From an uncultured Clostridium sp. (GTDB taxonomy: Bacteria; Bacillota; Clostridia; Clostridiales; Clostridiaceae): a stretch of 64,000 nucleotides of DNA. Positions 62,107 to 64,000 of the stretch are shown in pieces (within the stretch, counting starts at the first letter, position 1; every line of letters begins with the position of its first letter). The stretch is from assembly GCA_934746015.1 (NCBI GenBank), contig CAKVEW010000002.1, forward strand, positions 124,001 through 188,000, written 5' to 3'. The notes below the pieces were generated by a model. It saw only the letters and a program-made list of their open reading frames with translations. It ran no database searches and had not been told where the DNA came from. The position numbers and the translations under genes were made by a program.

Positions 62107-63312
62107 ATGATAATTCATGGTGATGTTGCATTTATGATTCTATCTACAGTTCTTGTTTTAATTATGACACCAGGGCTTGCATTATTTTATGGAGGTTTAG
62201 TTTAAAGAAAAAATTCTCTAAGTATAATGTTCCAATGTTTTATTTCAATAGGCATTGTTACACTATTATGGATATTTGGTGGCTTTGGTATGGTATTTGG
62301 AAATGACATAGGAGGTATTATAGGAAACCCTCTTAATTACTTTGGATTTGCTGGAATGGACCACTTAATAAATCCTGAATATAGTAATCATATTCCATTT
62401 TTATTATTCTTTATGTATCAATTAATGTTTGCTATAATTACTGCACCTTTGATGACAGGTGCTTTTGCTAATAGAATTACTATTAGTGGATGGATAAAAG
62501 TATTAATATTATGGATGATACTAATTTACTTCCCTGTAGCCCATTGGGTATGGGGTGGAGGATTTTTATCTAAGTTAGGATTTGTAGATTATGCTGGTGG
62601 AGCTGTTATACATATCTCTGCAGGATTTGGTTCTTTAGGAGGTGTATTATTTTTAGGAGATAGAGCTGTAAAAAATACTAAAGGTCCATTTAATTTAGGT
62701 CTTGTTACAGCAGGTTCAGCTATTTTACTATTTGGATGGTTTGGGTTTAATTCAGGTGGTTCATTAGCTGCAGCTGATACGGCAACTATAGTTTTTACAA
62801 ATACAGGTGTTGCAAGTGCATTTGGTATGATTACATGGATAATTCTTCATTATATACGACATAAAAGATATTCTTTTTTAGAAATAATTGTAGGATCAAT
62901 TGTAGGGCTTGCAACAGTTACTCCCTGTGCAGGATATATTACACCATTTACTTCAATATTCGTAGGTATCTTAGGTGCGATAGTTTGCTTTTTCTCTGTA
63001 ATACTTGCGAGAAAGCTAGTTGATGATGCATTAGATGTTTGCGGTACACATGGAATGGGTGGTTTCCTCGGAACTCTTTTAATTGGCTTATTGGCTAATA
63101 AATCTATTAATTCAGTTGAAGCTGGAATTAAACAATTTCTAATTCAATTAATGGGTGCTATTTTAATTGCTTTATATTCAAGCATAGTTACATATATAAT
63201 ATTTGTAGTTGTTAATAAAATAAAATGTATCAAAGTTAATGAAGAAGTACAAAAAGAAGGGTTAGATAAGAAATTCTTTGGTGAAAGTATTGTAAATCTC
63301 CAAGATGAATAA
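62107..63312 (+). pseudogene. Ammonium transporter (Amt) with in-frame stop
   Basis: The Amt/AmtB gene spans 62107-63312 (401 codons). Its start ATG (62107) has GGAGTG before it. Codon 33 is TAA (62203-62205) inside the conserved GLALFYGGLV-x-RKN motif, so only 32 residues would be made. After the stop the frame continues with all typical segments: HWVWGGGFLSKLGFVDYAGG, VIHISAGFGSLGG, FGWFGFNSGGSLA and DVCGTHGMGGF. The normal residue is unknown here; Arg, Gln or Lys is usual. A sequencing error is possible. Confidence 0.83.
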
Positions 63313-63364
63313 CATATATTTCAAATAATAAATTTAATAGATATAATAATTTTCTCTATTAATA

Positions 63365-63391
63365 AAAACCACTAGTTAAACTAGTGGTTTT
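63365..63391. terminator. Bidirectional terminator after amt
   Basis: AAAACCACTAGTT (63365-63377) and AACTAGTGGTTTT (63379-63391) form a near-perfect palindrome between amt and deformylase copy B. Confidence 0.8.
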
Positions 63392-63409
63392 CCATTTAAA
63401 CTCTATCAT

Positions 63410-63820
63410 CTAAATAATAATTCCTTCAAAATGATCTATCTCATGTTAAATAATCTGTGCTGTAAAGCCAGTAAAGATTTCTTTATGCTTTTTAAAGTTT
63501 CTATCTAAATATTCTATCTCAATTACTTCATATCTCTTTGTTTTTCTAAAACCAGTTAAAGATAAACAACTTTCTTCAGTTTCATACATCTTATCTTTCT
63601 TTACTATAACTGGATTTACCATAGGAACTATTATATTACCCACACTAAACACAAGAATACGCTTTTTAACTCCTATCATATTTGCAGCCATACCAACACA
63701 ATCCTCTAAATTTGCTCTTAAGGTATCAACTAAATCATCAATAACTGCTACATCAGCTTTTGTTGCAGCTTCTGATTTCTGTCCTAGAAATAATACATCC
63801 TTTACAATTGGTCTTATCAT
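63410..63820 (-). pseudogene. def: Peptide deformylase copy B, stop before the metal motif
   Basis: The gene starts at the ATG at 63820 with MIRPIVKDVLFLGQKS and has intact motifs CVGMAANMIG and EESCLSL. Codon 125 is TAA (63446-63448) directly before HEIDH; copy A has CAG (Gln) there, which is the normal residue. The frame then runs on to a natural stop at 63410, so the gene was 136 codons. Without the HEXXH metal site the protein cannot be active. My alignment shows 14 differences from copy A over 136 codons. Confidence 0.83.
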
Positions 63821-63834
63821 ATTTCTTCAAACCT

Positions 63835-64000
63835 TTCTACTTTCTTTGTTCAAATCTACAAATCTTCTTTTAAAAATTTAACATATTCTCTTTTACTAAT
63901 TTCATTTTTATTATGCAGTTTTAATTTTACATCTATAATATAAATTGTTAATATTAATAGCTACCTCTTTCCCTGAGCTTATTCCTTTTATTTCATGAAC
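63835..64000 (-). other. Window end, possible decayed gene fragment
   Basis: On the minus strand two partial frames run in from the window edge: VHEIKGISSGKEVAIN, then a frameshift, then EISKREYVKFLKEDL and a TAG near 63856. No start is visible. It may be the C-terminus of a broken gene; it cannot be assigned. Confidence 0.3.

Noticed and set aside
61503..63820. Possible stop-codon readthrough (TAA as Gln) in def and amt
   Set aside because: TAA is the normal, abundant stop codon throughout this window, and the lost codons are not all Gln (copy B of def reads CCA where copy A reads TAA). Plain nonsense mutations are simpler.

Overview
The window is about 64 kb of very AT-rich DNA from a Gram-positive, spore-forming anaerobe of the Clostridium sensu stricto type. 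The basis is the strong GGAGG-type ribosome sites, the codon use, the 2-oxoacid:ferredoxin oxidoreductase operon, the small alarmone synthetase, the MATE pumps and the PTS genes. Two Mn-type superoxide dismutases suggest an aerotolerant species. I cannot name the species from sequence alone.

Layout. 1-8300: an accessory island. It starts with the damaged tail of an IS66 transposase. A LevR-type sigma-54 activator follows, then a mannose-class PTS operon (EIIA-EIIB-EIIC-EIID) ending in a ChbG/YdjC-type deacetylase. A sigma-54 promoter and an upstream palindrome precede the operon. Long gene-free, decayed stretches surround these genes. 8300-21000: mostly single genes: cyclopropane fatty acid synthase, PrsW-like protease, small alarmone synthetase, YgiQ-like radical SAM protein, a broken response regulator, an AraC/GyrI regulator, an S41 protease, a MATE pump, a Met/Asn/Gly-rich repeat protein and a FUSC-like membrane protein. 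21100-33400: one eight-gene operon coding for a large secreted/membrane protein, an ABC ATPase and permease, a coiled-coil membrane protein, MoxR, DUF58 and two VWA proteins. 33700-41400: a DUF2935 protein, a Cys-rich protein behind a ten-codon ORF, a coiled-coil protein, small membrane proteins, a flavodoxin, an anti-sigma-like protein, an amidinotransferase and a LytTR regulator. 41600-53500: an alpha/beta hydrolase, a MerR/MATE divergent pair with a 19-bp-spacer promoter, GDPD, tandem SODs and a copper/oxidase module (multicopper oxidase opposite a fused HMA-SafE-cupredoxin protein, then an OmpR-type two-component system). 53500-64000: small proteins, the 2-oxoacid:ferredoxin oxidoreductase operon, an AEC transporter, a manganese riboswitch with mntP, an Imm5-like immunity protein, a VOC protein, and an ammonium transporter flanked by two copies of peptide deformylase. 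All three of these last genes carry an in-frame stop.

How the genes work together. The island links sugar import, deacetylation and a PTS-sensing activator. The MoxR/VWA operon looks like one envelope-associated machine of chaperone, VWA scaffolds and ABC exporter. The copper module and the two-component system share a 10-bp motif. MnSOD and Mn export both point to managed manganese. The most unusual locus is deformylase-amt-deformylase: the two damaged direct repeats would rebuild one intact deformylase if they recombined, deleting amt. Intergenic regions also carry a dispersed AT-rich repeat family of unknown role.
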